Source: JBBIMS01 sp964531645
GTDB lineage: Bacteria; Acidobacteriota; Aminicenantia; JBFLYD01; JBBIMS01
Assembly (NCBI GenBank): GCA_964531645.1
Contig: CAZHEF010000005.1
Location: 10,453 to 74,452 of the forward strand
DNA length: 64,000 bases
Direction: 5' to 3'
The position numbers were made by a program, and so were the translations under genes. The notes under the pieces are model-generated. The model worked only from the letters and a program-made list of their open reading frames with translations, did no database searches and had not been told where the DNA came from. Shown one piece after another: positions 48,959 through 57,033 of this stretch (position 1 is the first letter of the stretch; each line of letters starts with the position of its first letter).

Positions 48959-50194
48959 ATGAAGAAGTTATTTATAATTGTGAAGAAGGAGTATCTTAAG
49001 ATTGTCAGGAGGAAGGCATTCATTATCAGCACAGTCCTTTCTCCCCTTATAATGGCAGGATTTATTTATTTACCGAATCAACTTATGAGGATCGCAGAGG
49101 AGAAACAGAAAGTTATTGCAGTGATTGATGAGTCGGGTTTTATTTTTGAGAGGCTCGAGCAATCTCTGGAGAGGAGGCTTCCAACAGGTGAGAGGATTTA
49201 CATACTTAAAAAAACAAAGAGAGAAGAAAAGGAAAAATTGATTGAAAGAGTGGAAAGGAATGAAATCTACGCAATTCTGATAATAGGAAAGGATATTCTC
49301 AATTCGAGATTCTTTGAGATTTACCTTAAGAATGTTTCTGATTATAAAACAATCGGAGAGATTGAGGATAAGCTTTCAAATGCAATATCCAGTTTTGCCC
49401 TTCTTTCAAAGGGAATGAATCCTGAACTTGTCTCAGAAGCAATAAGGAAGGTAAATGCCATAACAATAAAGGTGGTGAAGGGGAAAGAGAAAAAGACAGG
49501 GATAATGGGTGAATTTCTTTTCTCTATTTTTATGGTTTCCCTCCTTTTTGGAATCATTCTCGGATATGGGCAGGTCATTATGAATGGTGTTCTGGAGGAG
49601 AAAACCAACAGGATAATTGAGATAATGCTATCATCTGTGAATTCTTTTAAATTAATGGCGGGAAAGATTATAGGGATTGGCTCAGCAGGTCTAACACAGG
49701 TTCTGATATGGGTAGTTTTTGCGGTATTTTTGTTAACTTCAAATCTTGGATTTATTGGAGGAGTTAAGCCGAGCATTGATAAAAATCTCTTTTGGTTCTT
49801 TATTCTTTTTTTTGTTTTTGGCTACCTTATGTATGCTTCATTCTTTGCAGCGGTTGGAGCAATAGCGGGAAACATTCAGGAAGCCCAGCAAATGATGACT
49901 CCAATAACATATTTGATTGTAATTCCATACATAATAGGAATTGGGTTTTCCTCATCTCCCCACTCTACACCAATGGTTTTGCTCTCCCTTTTCCCATTAT
50001 TCACACCTATACTGATGCTCATGAGAATGACCTATGTCTTTCCTCCCCTCTGGCAGGTTTATCTCTCAATATTCCTCCTTTTAGCCACTACTATCCTGAT
50101 AATACTTGCCACCTCAAAAATTTTCAGAACAGGAATCCTTCTCTACGGAAAAAGACCATCTTTTAAAGAAATTCTGAGGTGGATAAGTTATTAG
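48959..50194 (+). CDS. ABC-2 type permease (NatB-like)
   Basis: A 411-residue permease. One N-terminal helix (about 20-38) is followed by an extracytoplasmic domain (about 45-175) and a block of five helices (about 180-400). GVLEEKTNRIIEIMLSSVNS is the ABC-2 signature after the second helix. It forms the channel for the ATPase encoded 2 bp upstream. The length and the large external loop match NatB-type Na+ or antibiotic exporters; the substrate cannot be read from sequence. Confidence 0.9.
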   Translation: MKKLFIIVKKEYLKIVRRKAFIISTVLSPLIMAGFIYLPNQLMRIAEEKQKVIAVIDESGFIFERLEQSLERRLPTGERIYILKKTKREEKEKLIERVERNEIYAILIIGKDILNSRFFEIYLKNVSDYKTIGEIEDKLSNAISSFALLSKGMNPELVSEAIRKVNAITIKVVKGKEKKTGIMGEFLFSIFMVSLLFGIILGYGQVIMNGVLEEKTNRIIEIMLSSVNSFKLMAGKIIGIGSAGLTQVLIWVVFAVFLLTSNLGFIGGVKPSIDKNLFWFFILFFVFGYLMYASFFAAVGAIAGNIQEAQQMMTPITYLIVIPYIIGIGFSSSPHSTPMVLLSLFPLFTPILMLMRMTYVFPPLWQVYLSIFLLLATTILIILATSKIFRTGILLYGKRPSFKEILRWISY

Positions 50195-50227
50195 GAGCGA
50201 GAAGAGCGGGAAAAAGCTCAATTTAAA

Positions 50228-51058
50228 TTAATAAGGGAAAAGGGTTTCGTTGCCATCTACTCTACCCGATTGTAGAATTATTTTTTTAAAATCCTCTGAA
50301 AGAGCAAATTCCCTCAGAATTGAAGCTTTTTCAGGGTCAGTTCCTTTTACAATTATTAGAGAATAGATATTCTTTAAATTGCTTTCTTCTGCAATTATTT
50401 TCAATTTAAGTCTCTTTTTCATTTTGAAAAACGATGTTATATCTGATAATGTGTAAGCAGATTTTTCAGATGCTGTTATCAGAGCCTGTCCCATCCCAAC
50501 TCCCACTTCTAAATGCCATCTTTTCCCTTCAGGATTTAACCCGATGGATTTCCATATTTCAAGCTCTTTCATATGAGTTCCTGAATGGTCTCCTCGAGAA
50601 ATGAAAAGAGAGCCATTCTCATAAATCCTCTTAAAAGCCTGTTTCATTGTGATCTCCTTCTCTATCCCAGCAGGATTTTCGAGTGGACCAACAAGAATGA
50701 AATAGTTGAATGCAAAAGGAATTCGTAAAGTTCCGAAACCTTTTTTTATAAAATTCTCTTCCTCCTGGGGTAAATGGGAAAAAATTGCATCAACCTTTCC
50801 AAGACGACCCATTGAAAGAGCCTGTCCTGAGCCAGCTGGAATTACTGTTAGTTTATAGTTGTATCTTTTTTCAAATGATGGAATTGCTCTGTCAATGAGC
50901 CCAAAATCATAAAGGGATGTGGTTGAAGCTATTAATATCTCTTTTTTAGAAGAACAGGAAACGGAAAAAATCAATAAGATCGGAAGGAATAAAAAAATTA
51001 TTGATTTCCTGCAATTTACAGACCCATAGAAGAAATAGCCTTTTGGTCTTTTAGCCAT
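50228..51058 (-). CDS. TupA-like tungstate/anion-binding protein
   Basis: A 276-residue exported binding protein. A hydrophobic lipoprotein-like signal (IIFLFLPILLIFSVSCSS, about 20-37) leads to a mature part with STTSLYDFGLIDRAIPSFEK, PAGSGQALSMG, FILVGPLENPAGI, SRGDHSGTHMKELEIW and GVGMGQALITASE, the TupA pattern for tungstate/molybdate ABC importers. No TupB/TupC is adjacent; the ABC-2 permease upstream is an exporter. The first 15 codons look like part of an upstream intergenic repeat (GGCTAAA units), and no ribosome-binding site is visible, so the true start may be later. Confidence 0.78.
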   Translation of the reverse strand: MAKRPKGYFFYGSVNCRKSIIFLFLPILLIFSVSCSSKKEILIASTTSLYDFGLIDRAIPSFEKRYNYKLTVIPAGSGQALSMGRLGKVDAIFSHLPQEEENFIKKGFGTLRIPFAFNYFILVGPLENPAGIEKEITMKQAFKRIYENGSLFISRGDHSGTHMKELEIWKSIGLNPEGKRWHLEVGVGMGQALITASEKSAYTLSDITSFFKMKKRLKLKIIAEESNLKNIYSLIIVKGTDPEKASILREFALSEDFKKIILQSGRVDGNETLFPY

Positions 51059-51193
51059 TTAGCCTTTTTTTTTATTTTGTGCCTACCCTCTCGTTAGCTA
51101 CAAGCTTCTGCTCAGAAACTCCAGGCTTTTCTTGGAGGTCTCGCATTTTTATCTCATTCTCCAATTTGCACTTTACATTTTGAATTTTGCATT
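51059..51193. repeat. Degenerate intergenic repeat region
   Basis: Holds TTAGCTACAAGCTTCTGC, CCAGGCTTTTCTTGG and a run of TTTGCACTTTACATTTTGAA-type units, with GGCTAAA units at the left edge on the minus strand. The same kinds of unit appear at 32955-33050 in opposite orientation. Confidence 0.5.
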
Positions 51194-52372
51194 TTAAATT
51201 ATTTTTACTATTTCTTCCTGCATTGGTCCTGTAACAACAACCTCTCTGTTTTTGTTTATGAATACATTTATTTCAGAGCGGATACCAAAATCCTCAAAGT
51301 AAATCCCTGGTTCAATTGAAAAGAGAATACCAGGAAGGAGTCTTCTTTCGTCCTTTGTCTCAAGATTATCCAAGTTTACTCCATTTCCGTGAACTTCTCT
51401 ACCGATGGAATGCCCTGTTCTGTGAATGAAGAACTTTTCATAACCCATTTCTTTTATATGACCCCTTGCCACATCGTCAACTTCCCATCCGCATACATCT
51501 TTTCCTTCTTCAAATCGTTTCCCTATAAACTCCACTGCTTTATCCCTTGCTGTTTTCACAATCTCAAAAATTTTTACATATTTCTCAGGGACATCTTCTC
51601 CTGCATAACCCATCCATGTAATATCAAAATAGATGGAATTGTCCTTATTTTCTCTGCCCCATATATCAAGAAGGACGAGGTCTCCTTTTTTTATTTTTGA
51701 AGAAAGTTCTTTTGTCGGCTCGTAATGGGGGTTTCCAGCATTGGCGTTGACAGCAACAATTGGATTCATTCCGTCAGATGTTATACCTTCAGAATCAAAG
51801 AGTTGTAGGATATACTGTTGAATGTCAAATTCAGTGAAATCCTCATTCCTTCTCAGTCTTTCTCCAATCTCTTTAAAGCCTTTTTCCATTATCTTGTGAA
51901 TCTTCTCCCCTGCTCTTTTGTGGGAGGCAAATTCTTCTTTGCTAAGGACAGCCTCAAATATCTGAATCAAATCAGCAGATGAAACAACCTCTATGCCAAA
52001 ACTTCTGACAAGTTCCACAGTTCCAGCATCCGCAGTTGAAATGTAAGGAATGGAATTCATGGGTGAGTACTGCATTGCAATTTTCTTTTTTCCTTCAAGG
52101 ATTTTCTTGAGAAGTTCAATCCTCTCCTGCCACTTTAAATAAATGAATTTTTCTCCTGGAAGAGAATCGAGTTTTTCTTTTTCAATGTTGTGAACAAGTT
52201 TTTTTGGCTCTCCTTCTGCAGGGATAAGGTAATACCATCTTCTTGTGGAGAGTTTTTTTGAATCAAGCTTCAGGACTCTGTAGGCTATTGGATCCCTGCA
52301 ATGGAAGTCATAAAAAAGCCAGCCATCGAGCCCGAATTTTTTCATTTTTTTTTGAATTTCATTAATGAACAT
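51194..52372 (-). CDS. M24 family Xaa-Pro aminopeptidase
   Basis: A 392-residue metallopeptidase removing N-terminal residues next to proline or processing dipeptides. The N-terminal creatinase domain (about 1-150) is followed by the pita-bread domain with ligands in order: VLLDIWG, FDITWMGY, HRTGHSIGREVHG, SIEPGIYFE and IRSEINVFI. Ribosome-binding site AAGGAGG. It stands alone between repeat-bearing gaps. The specific substrate is unknown. Confidence 0.92.
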   Translation of the reverse strand: MFINEIQKKMKKFGLDGWLFYDFHCRDPIAYRVLKLDSKKLSTRRWYYLIPAEGEPKKLVHNIEKEKLDSLPGEKFIYLKWQERIELLKKILEGKKKIAMQYSPMNSIPYISTADAGTVELVRSFGIEVVSSADLIQIFEAVLSKEEFASHKRAGEKIHKIMEKGFKEIGERLRRNEDFTEFDIQQYILQLFDSEGITSDGMNPIVAVNANAGNPHYEPTKELSSKIKKGDLVLLDIWGRENKDNSIYFDITWMGYAGEDVPEKYVKIFEIVKTARDKAVEFIGKRFEEGKDVCGWEVDDVARGHIKEMGYEKFFIHRTGHSIGREVHGNGVNLDNLETKDERRLLPGILFSIEPGIYFEDFGIRSEINVFINKNREVVVTGPMQEEIVKII

Positions 52373-52384
52373 AAAACCTCCTTA

Positions 52385-52445
52385 TAAATTAGCAAACAGC
52401 CTTTAGCTTAAAGCTAAAAGCTTTTATTTTATTAATAATTATCAA
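52385..52445. repeat. Short AGCTTAAAGCT-type repeat remnant
   Basis: CAGCCTTTAGCTTAAAGCTAAAAGCTTTT (units of AGCTTAA/AGCTAAA) in the 52373-52473 gap, similar to units at 33020 and 51100. Nothing else seen in the gap. Confidence 0.4.
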
Positions 52446-52473
52446 CTTTAATATTTTGCTTTGTTTTTAAGAA

Positions 52474-53112
52474 TCAATAATAAATGACAACTGTGAAGTA
52501 TCCTGAGTTATCGCCCAAAAAGTCATCGTTTATTCCAAGATAGAGTCTTCCGCTGGCAGGTATTCTGAATTCTCTCTTCTGATTTCCTATATAAAAAGCT
52601 CCAGTGTTTCCAATCCTTCCAATAAGAGCTCCTGTGCTCTCCCCTGGGATTGGTTTATTATCGTTCCAAATCTTTTTAGGTTCTCCTTCTGGACCAATTT
52701 TGCTTCTTGCAGCGCCAGGACCAATCCTTATTGTCCCTTTCACTTCAAAGAATAGTATCTGTCCCTCCGTTACATCTATCAGGGTATCAAGCCATGGTTG
52801 ATTTGAAAAAACTGTTACAGCCTTCTGCCTCTTTCCCCTTTTCATTTCAGAGATATATCTGTCTTCATCAGTGGTCTGGATTTGTGAAGGAGTGGTTTCT
52901 TCAATAAATTCAATTCTTACAATTTCTGTTTTTGGTATTCTCAATGTCTGGGGTCTGTATCTGTCCTGAACATCAAAGTAAACTATACCATTGGAATACC
53001 CTACCAGTTCACCGTAATATACCTCTCCGTTTCTAAGGATGATCCTGTCAGCTCCTAAATTAAAAAGAAAAACAAGCAATAAAAAAGTAAAGGTAAGCGT
53101 TCTTTTTAACAT
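52474..53112 (-). CDS. Exported protein with PA-IL-like lectin domain
   Basis: A 212-residue protein with a signal peptide (about 1-21). A short N-terminal beta domain (IILRNGEVYYGELVGYSNGI, about 23-75) is like the SH3-like regions found in envelope proteins. The C-terminal domain (about 105-212) has the PA-IL (LecA) pattern: GALIGRIGN, RLYLGINDDFLGDNSGYFTVVI, where the Asp/Asn-rich end binds calcium and galactose in LecA. Such domains occur in exported sugar-binding proteins. Ribosome-binding site GGAGG. Carbohydrate binding is inferred. Confidence 0.75.
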   Translation of the reverse strand: MLKRTLTFTFLLLVFLFNLGADRIILRNGEVYYGELVGYSNGIVYFDVQDRYRPQTLRIPKTEIVRIEFIEETTPSQIQTTDEDRYISEMKRGKRQKAVTVFSNQPWLDTLIDVTEGQILFFEVKGTIRIGPGAARSKIGPEGEPKKIWNDNKPIPGESTGALIGRIGNTGAFYIGNQKREFRIPASGRLYLGINDDFLGDNSGYFTVVIYY

Positions 53113-53124
53113 ACTAAGAACCTC

Positions 53125-53215
53125 CTGTGTAAAAAGTTAAAGTTAAAAAGTAAAAAGTTAAAAGGAAGTAAAATTAGAGCGGAAGAGCGGAAGAGCGGTA
53201 GCTGGGAAGTATTAA
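53125..53215. repeat. AT-rich tandem repeat and GAGCGGAA repeats
   Basis: AAAGTTAAA units (about 53130-53165) are followed by GAGCGGAA units: two full copies of GAGCGGAA and a partial third (53177-53198). A related GAGCGAGAAGAGCGGGAA lies at 50194-50212. The rest of the 53113-53287 gap shows nothing recognisable. Confidence 0.5.
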
Positions 53216-53287
53216 TCCCTCGAATCCCTTTTTGGGTCAGAAATCTTTCAATTTTTTCTTTCATCTTTTCCATTTAAACGTTGCCTT

Positions 53288-54517
53288 TTAACTTATTTTA
53301 ATCTCGTCCAGATTCTCTTTTATTTTCAAAAAACCATTTACAATATCATCCATATCCTCTTTCTCTCCTAAAAGAACTCTTTGATTTAGCCATAAAGCCT
53401 CCTCATAGCAAGCCATTTCTGTAACAGGAAGATGAAAGTTTTCGTAATTAATATTTAATCCAAGAAATTTTAGAAGTTTTTTAGTATCTTCCCCGTTAAA
53501 GAGAGGTTGTTTATAGAGAGGCAAAGAATAGCCCGCATAAATTGGTATTCCTTCAGCATTCAGGATTTTTATCATTTTTTCTTTGGGAATTTCCTTGAAG
53601 TATCTTTTATCATATCTGATTATGAAAAGATGATAGGAATGGGCTGTAGCTCTTATGTCCCTTGAAAGGGGCTTAATTCCCTCAACCTCTGACAATTTTT
53701 TTGATAAATAAGTTGCATTCTCTTCTCTTTTCTTTCTTAAACTTTCATACCTTTCAAGTTGTGCAATTAAAATAGCCGATTGAAACTCAGTAATTCTGAA
53801 ATTAGAGCCTAAAAGATAATGCTCATACCATATCCTGCCTTCTATTCTTCCGCAGTTAACATAGGATGTTATTCTCTCTGCAAGGTTTTCATCGTTGGTT
53901 AGAATTATTCCACCTTCTCCTGAAGTTATGTTTTTTGATGATTGAAAGCTGAAAACACCACAGTTACCAATTGCTCCTACTTTTTCTCCTTCCCACTCGG
54001 AACCCCAGGCCTGGGCTGCATCTTCAAGAATAAATAATCCTTTCCTATCAGCAATTTCTTTTAGGACAGTCATATCAGCAGGATTTCCTCCAAGATGCAC
54101 AGGAATTATCCCCTTTGTCTTTGGGCTTACCAACTCCCTTACAGATTCAGGGGATATGTTGTAGGTTTCGGGGTCAATATCAGCAAAAATAGGGACTCCA
54201 CCAGCTTCAAAAACTACTGAGGGAGTGGCTACAAAGGTGTAGGCAGGGACAATAACCTCATCTCCAGGCTCTAAATTTAAAGCTCTCATGGAGGCATACA
54301 AACCTGTTGTTCCTGAGGAAACAGCCTTTGCAAATTTAGCATTATGATATGCTTTGAAAAGACTTTCAAACTCCTTTGTCTTTCCTCCGTGAAGACTTCC
54401 CCATTTTCCTGACCTCAAGACCTCTAATAGAAGCTTCTCTTCTCTTTTATCCCAGATTGGCCAGGTAGGAAAATCTTTCTTTCTTAACGGTTTTCCGCCA
54501 TTTATAGCAAGTTTCAT
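53288..54517 (-). CDS. DegT/DnrJ/EryC1 family aminotransferase
   Basis: A 409-residue PLP enzyme of the sugar-aminotransferase family. The PLP Lys lies in FSFQSSKNITSGEGGI (about residue 195), with DAAQAWGSEWEG and IDPETYNISP upstream, and an N-terminal Gly-rich ALNLEPGDEVIVPAYTFVAT segment. Members transaminate nucleotide-linked or free keto sugars, and some act on cyclitols. It ends the htrA-dapF-degT run and abuts the dapF stop. The link to dapF might point to amino-sugar or cell-wall work, but this is inference. Confidence 0.88.
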   Translation of the reverse strand: MKLAINGGKPLRKKDFPTWPIWDKREEKLLLEVLRSGKWGSLHGGKTKEFESLFKAYHNAKFAKAVSSGTTGLYASMRALNLEPGDEVIVPAYTFVATPSVVFEAGGVPIFADIDPETYNISPESVRELVSPKTKGIIPVHLGGNPADMTVLKEIADRKGLFILEDAAQAWGSEWEGEKVGAIGNCGVFSFQSSKNITSGEGGIILTNDENLAERITSYVNCGRIEGRIWYEHYLLGSNFRITEFQSAILIAQLERYESLRKKREENATYLSKKLSEVEGIKPLSRDIRATAHSYHLFIIRYDKRYFKEIPKEKMIKILNAEGIPIYAGYSLPLYKQPLFNGEDTKKLLKFLGLNINYENFHLPVTEMACYEEALWLNQRVLLGEKEDMDDIVNGFLKIKENLDEIKIS

Positions 54518-55354
54518 CTATCCGAGCCATTCCCCTTCGCATATTATCTCACAAGGACCTGTAAGATAAACTCCATCATCAAGCCACTCCACAATCTGCT
54601 CGCCCGCACGGGTCTTTACCTTCACCCTTTTTTCCACAAGACCTTTTATCATTGCTGATAGAGCTGATGCACATGAACCAGAGCCTGATGAAAAACTCTC
54701 TCCAACTCCTCTTTCCCAGAATAGAACTTCAATTTCATTCTTATTGAGAACTCGGACAAGTTCCACATTTGCTTTTTTTGTAAAGAATGGATGGGATTCA
54801 ATTTCTTTCCCGATCTGTTGCCACTCAATTGTCGAAGGAAATTTATTAAAAAACACTGCACAGTGGGGATTTCCTAAGGAAATGCATGTTACCTGATATG
54901 TCCTCTGTCCAATTGTCAATGGGTAATCCACTATCATGTCGTATCTGTTTCCATCATTGAAATAAACATTCTCCGATGAGAAGGAGGGAACCCCCATGTA
55001 AACTTTGAGATGGAATATATCGTTTTCCCTTCCAATTAGATCGCATCTTCTCTCACCCGCCAATGTTGAGAAACATATAATTTTTTCATTTACAAGATTT
55101 TTGAAAAGGAGAAACGCAGAAGCACATTTAAGACCATTACCTGAAACCTCAGCCTCTGAACCATCGGAATTGAAAATTCTAAATCTAACTTTATTTTTAT
55201 CAATATCCGAGAGAATCACGAGACCATTGGCTCCAATTCCAAAATGTCTATCGCAAATTTTCTGGGAAATGGCTGAGAAATCGTAATCCTGAGGCTTCGC
55301 CAGATAAACTACAATAAAATCATTCCCAGAGGCATGAGCTTTAAGGAATCTCAT
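54518..55354 (-). CDS. dapF: Diaminopimelate epimerase homologue lacking the second catalytic Cys
   Basis: DapF interconverts LL- and meso-diaminopimelate by two catalytic cysteines. The 278-residue protein fits the family: KAHASGNDFIVV, GANGLVIL, SGNGLKCASAF with Cys77, GNPHCAVFF and ERGVGESFSSGSGSCAS. In the family the last block reads ACGSG, and the Cys is the second catalytic residue; here the position is Ser223 (FSSGSG), and Cys228 is five residues further. It may still act with altered chemistry, use another substrate, or be inactive. The gene overlaps the htrA stop by 4 bp; degT follows directly. Confidence 0.85.
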   Translation of the reverse strand: MRFLKAHASGNDFIVVYLAKPQDYDFSAISQKICDRHFGIGANGLVILSDIDKNKVRFRIFNSDGSEAEVSGNGLKCASAFLLFKNLVNEKIICFSTLAGERRCDLIGRENDIFHLKVYMGVPSFSSENVYFNDGNRYDMIVDYPLTIGQRTYQVTCISLGNPHCAVFFNKFPSTIEWQQIGKEIESHPFFTKKANVELVRVLNKNEIEVLFWERGVGESFSSGSGSCASALSAMIKGLVEKRVKVKTRAGEQIVEWLDDGVYLTGPCEIICEGEWLG

Positions 55355-56820
55355 GGCAATCTTAGAGAGACAAGAAATTCCTGCTCATCTCTCCAGATGA
55401 GCAGAAGCACACTGTCACCTGATCTTAGCCTTGAAAGAATCCGTCCAAATTCATCATTGTTTCTAACTGGTGTTCTGTTCACTTCAAGAATCATGTCTCC
55501 TCTTCTAAGTCCTGCCTCATCTGCAACACTTCCACTTCTCACCCTTGTTATCACAACTCCCGCTTTTGGATACCCATATTCCCTTGCTTCCCTGGAGGTA
55601 ATTGTATCCACATCAATACCAAGATCCCCTGCTCCTTCCTCTCCTCTTCTTCCATAACTTGCCCGACTCTCCCTTTCCTCAAGTTCTCCTACTGTCACCT
55701 CGATGGTAGTTTCTTTCCCATCTCTTATTATTTTCACAGGAACCCTTTTTCCAGGTTCTGTTTGTCCAATTATTGCTCTGAGCTGAGACCAATTTTCTAT
55801 TTTCTTTCCATCAAATTCAATAACTACATCATATCTTTTAAAACCTGCCTTATCTGCGGGTCCTCCCCTTTCAACAGATGCTATAAGAGCACCTTTTAAG
55901 TTCGGAAGATTTAGAACCTTTGCAGTTTCGTCAGTAACAGGATTTATAGTTACGCCCAGATACCCTCTTATCACCTTTCCGTTCTTTTTTAACTGCTCCA
56001 TTACAAATTTTGCCATGTTTGATGGAACAGCAAACCCGATTCCGATGTTTCCTCCAGAGGGAGTAAGAATGGCTGATGTCATTCCAATGACCTCGCCTTT
56101 CATATTCACAAGAGGTCCTCCACTGTTTCCACGGTTTATGGCTGCATCAGTCTGAATAAAATCTTCATAATCAGCAATACCAAGTTGCCTACCTTTTGCA
56201 GAAACTATTCCTGCAGATACTGTGACATCGCCTCTTAAAACATCTCCAAGAGGGTTCCCGATGGCAATAACCCACTCTCCCACTTCAACCTTTGAAGAGT
56301 CTCCAAGATTAACATAGAGTAAGTTATTTCCCTCAACCTTTAAAAGAGCAACATCAGATTTTTTATCTGTCCCAATTATCTTTGCTCTATACCTTTTCCC
56401 TTCTATTGTGGTAATTTCAACTGAAGTTGCATTCTCTATAACATGGTTGTTAGTGAGGATGTAGCCATCAGGACTTATAATAAAACCTGAGCCAATTCCA
56501 GTAGTTTTTCTTCTCTCCTCAGGTATGCCAAAAAATTTTCTGAAGAAGTCATCATCTCCCCAGAAATCAAACATGCTTGTTCTCACCTCTATTGTGCTCT
56601 CAACTCTAACAACTGTGGGTTTGACTTTTTTAACAATCTCTACAAAGGAAAAAGAAGTTTGAGGCGAAACAGCGGCCATTCCCTGGGGTTCCAAATTTGA
56701 ACTGTTTTGAGAGTCTATATTGTAAATATTAGGTTTTCCAGAAAGAAAAAGGAAAATCGAAAGAGTGGCAAGCAATAGAGCCACACCAGAAGAAACCGAT
56801 AAAATTAATTTTGTCTTCAT
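55351..56820 (-). CDS. DegP/HtrA-like periplasmic serine protease
   Basis: A 489-residue envelope protease/chaperone. N-terminal helix (about 5-27) acts as signal or anchor. The trypsin-like domain has His126 (TNNHVIENA), Asp156 (KSDVALLKV) and Ser233 (RGNSGGPLV). Two PDZ domains (about 285-370 and 400-489) follow, with GYLGVTINPV and the second GADLGIDVDT-like part. A GGAGG precedes the ATG at 56820 by 8 bp; an upstream ATG at 56853 overlaps the -10 promoter and is not a start. The length and two PDZs match DegP/DegQ. Confidence 0.93.
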   Translation of the reverse strand: MKTKLILSVSSGVALLLATLSIFLFLSGKPNIYNIDSQNSSNLEPQGMAAVSPQTSFSFVEIVKKVKPTVVRVESTIEVRTSMFDFWGDDDFFRKFFGIPEERRKTTGIGSGFIISPDGYILTNNHVIENATSVEITTIEGKRYRAKIIGTDKKSDVALLKVEGNNLLYVNLGDSSKVEVGEWVIAIGNPLGDVLRGDVTVSAGIVSAKGRQLGIADYEDFIQTDAAINRGNSGGPLVNMKGEVIGMTSAILTPSGGNIGIGFAVPSNMAKFVMEQLKKNGKVIRGYLGVTINPVTDETAKVLNLPNLKGALIASVERGGPADKAGFKRYDVVIEFDGKKIENWSQLRAIIGQTEPGKRVPVKIIRDGKETTIEVTVGELEERESRASYGRRGEEGAGDLGIDVDTITSREAREYGYPKAGVVITRVRSGSVADEAGLRRGDMILEVNRTPVRNNDEFGRILSRLRSGDSVLLLIWRDEQEFLVSLRLP

Positions 56821-56845
56821 CTTCCTACCTCCAATCATTTTTAAA

Positions 56846-56872
56846 ATTATCACAAGATTCCAACAAAATCAA
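56846..56872 (-). promoter_or_regulatory. Promoter of the htrA-dapF-degT operon
   Basis: Minus-strand TTGATT (56867-56872), 16-bp spacer, GATAAT (56846-56851), about 25 bp before the ATG at 56820 with a GGAGG between. The element crosses the in-frame ATG at 56853, which supports the later start. Confidence 0.6.
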
Positions 56873-56985
56873 ATTTCTTCATATAAATTTAGATGGAGAA
56901 ATTTATTTAGAAGTTTCAAAAGATGGGCTAAAATCTTTAATGTAACTTACAGCGTATATAATTTTTAGGAGCTTCCTTTTACCAC

Positions 56986-57014
56986 TTGACAGGCATTTTT
57001 AATGGATATATTAT
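56986..57014 (+). promoter_or_regulatory. Promoter of the exported TPR gene
   Basis: Perfect TTGACA (56986-56991), 17-bp spacer, TATTAT (57009-57014), followed by GAGGTGA about 9 bp before the ATG at 57034. The 56873-56985 stretch between this and the divergent htrA promoter shows nothing else. Confidence 0.78.
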
Positions 57015-57033
57015 ATAAAATTTGAGGTGAATT

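Noticed and set aside
48055..50227. TupA-like protein as the binding protein of the adjacent ABC transporter
   Set aside because: The ATPase and permease are ABC-2 exporter types and lie on the other strand; TupA works with importer permeases of a different family.
56821..56853. In-frame ATG at 56853 as the htrA start
   Set aside because: It lies within the -10 element of the promoter, and a GGAGG precedes the later ATG at 56820, so the longer form is unlikely.
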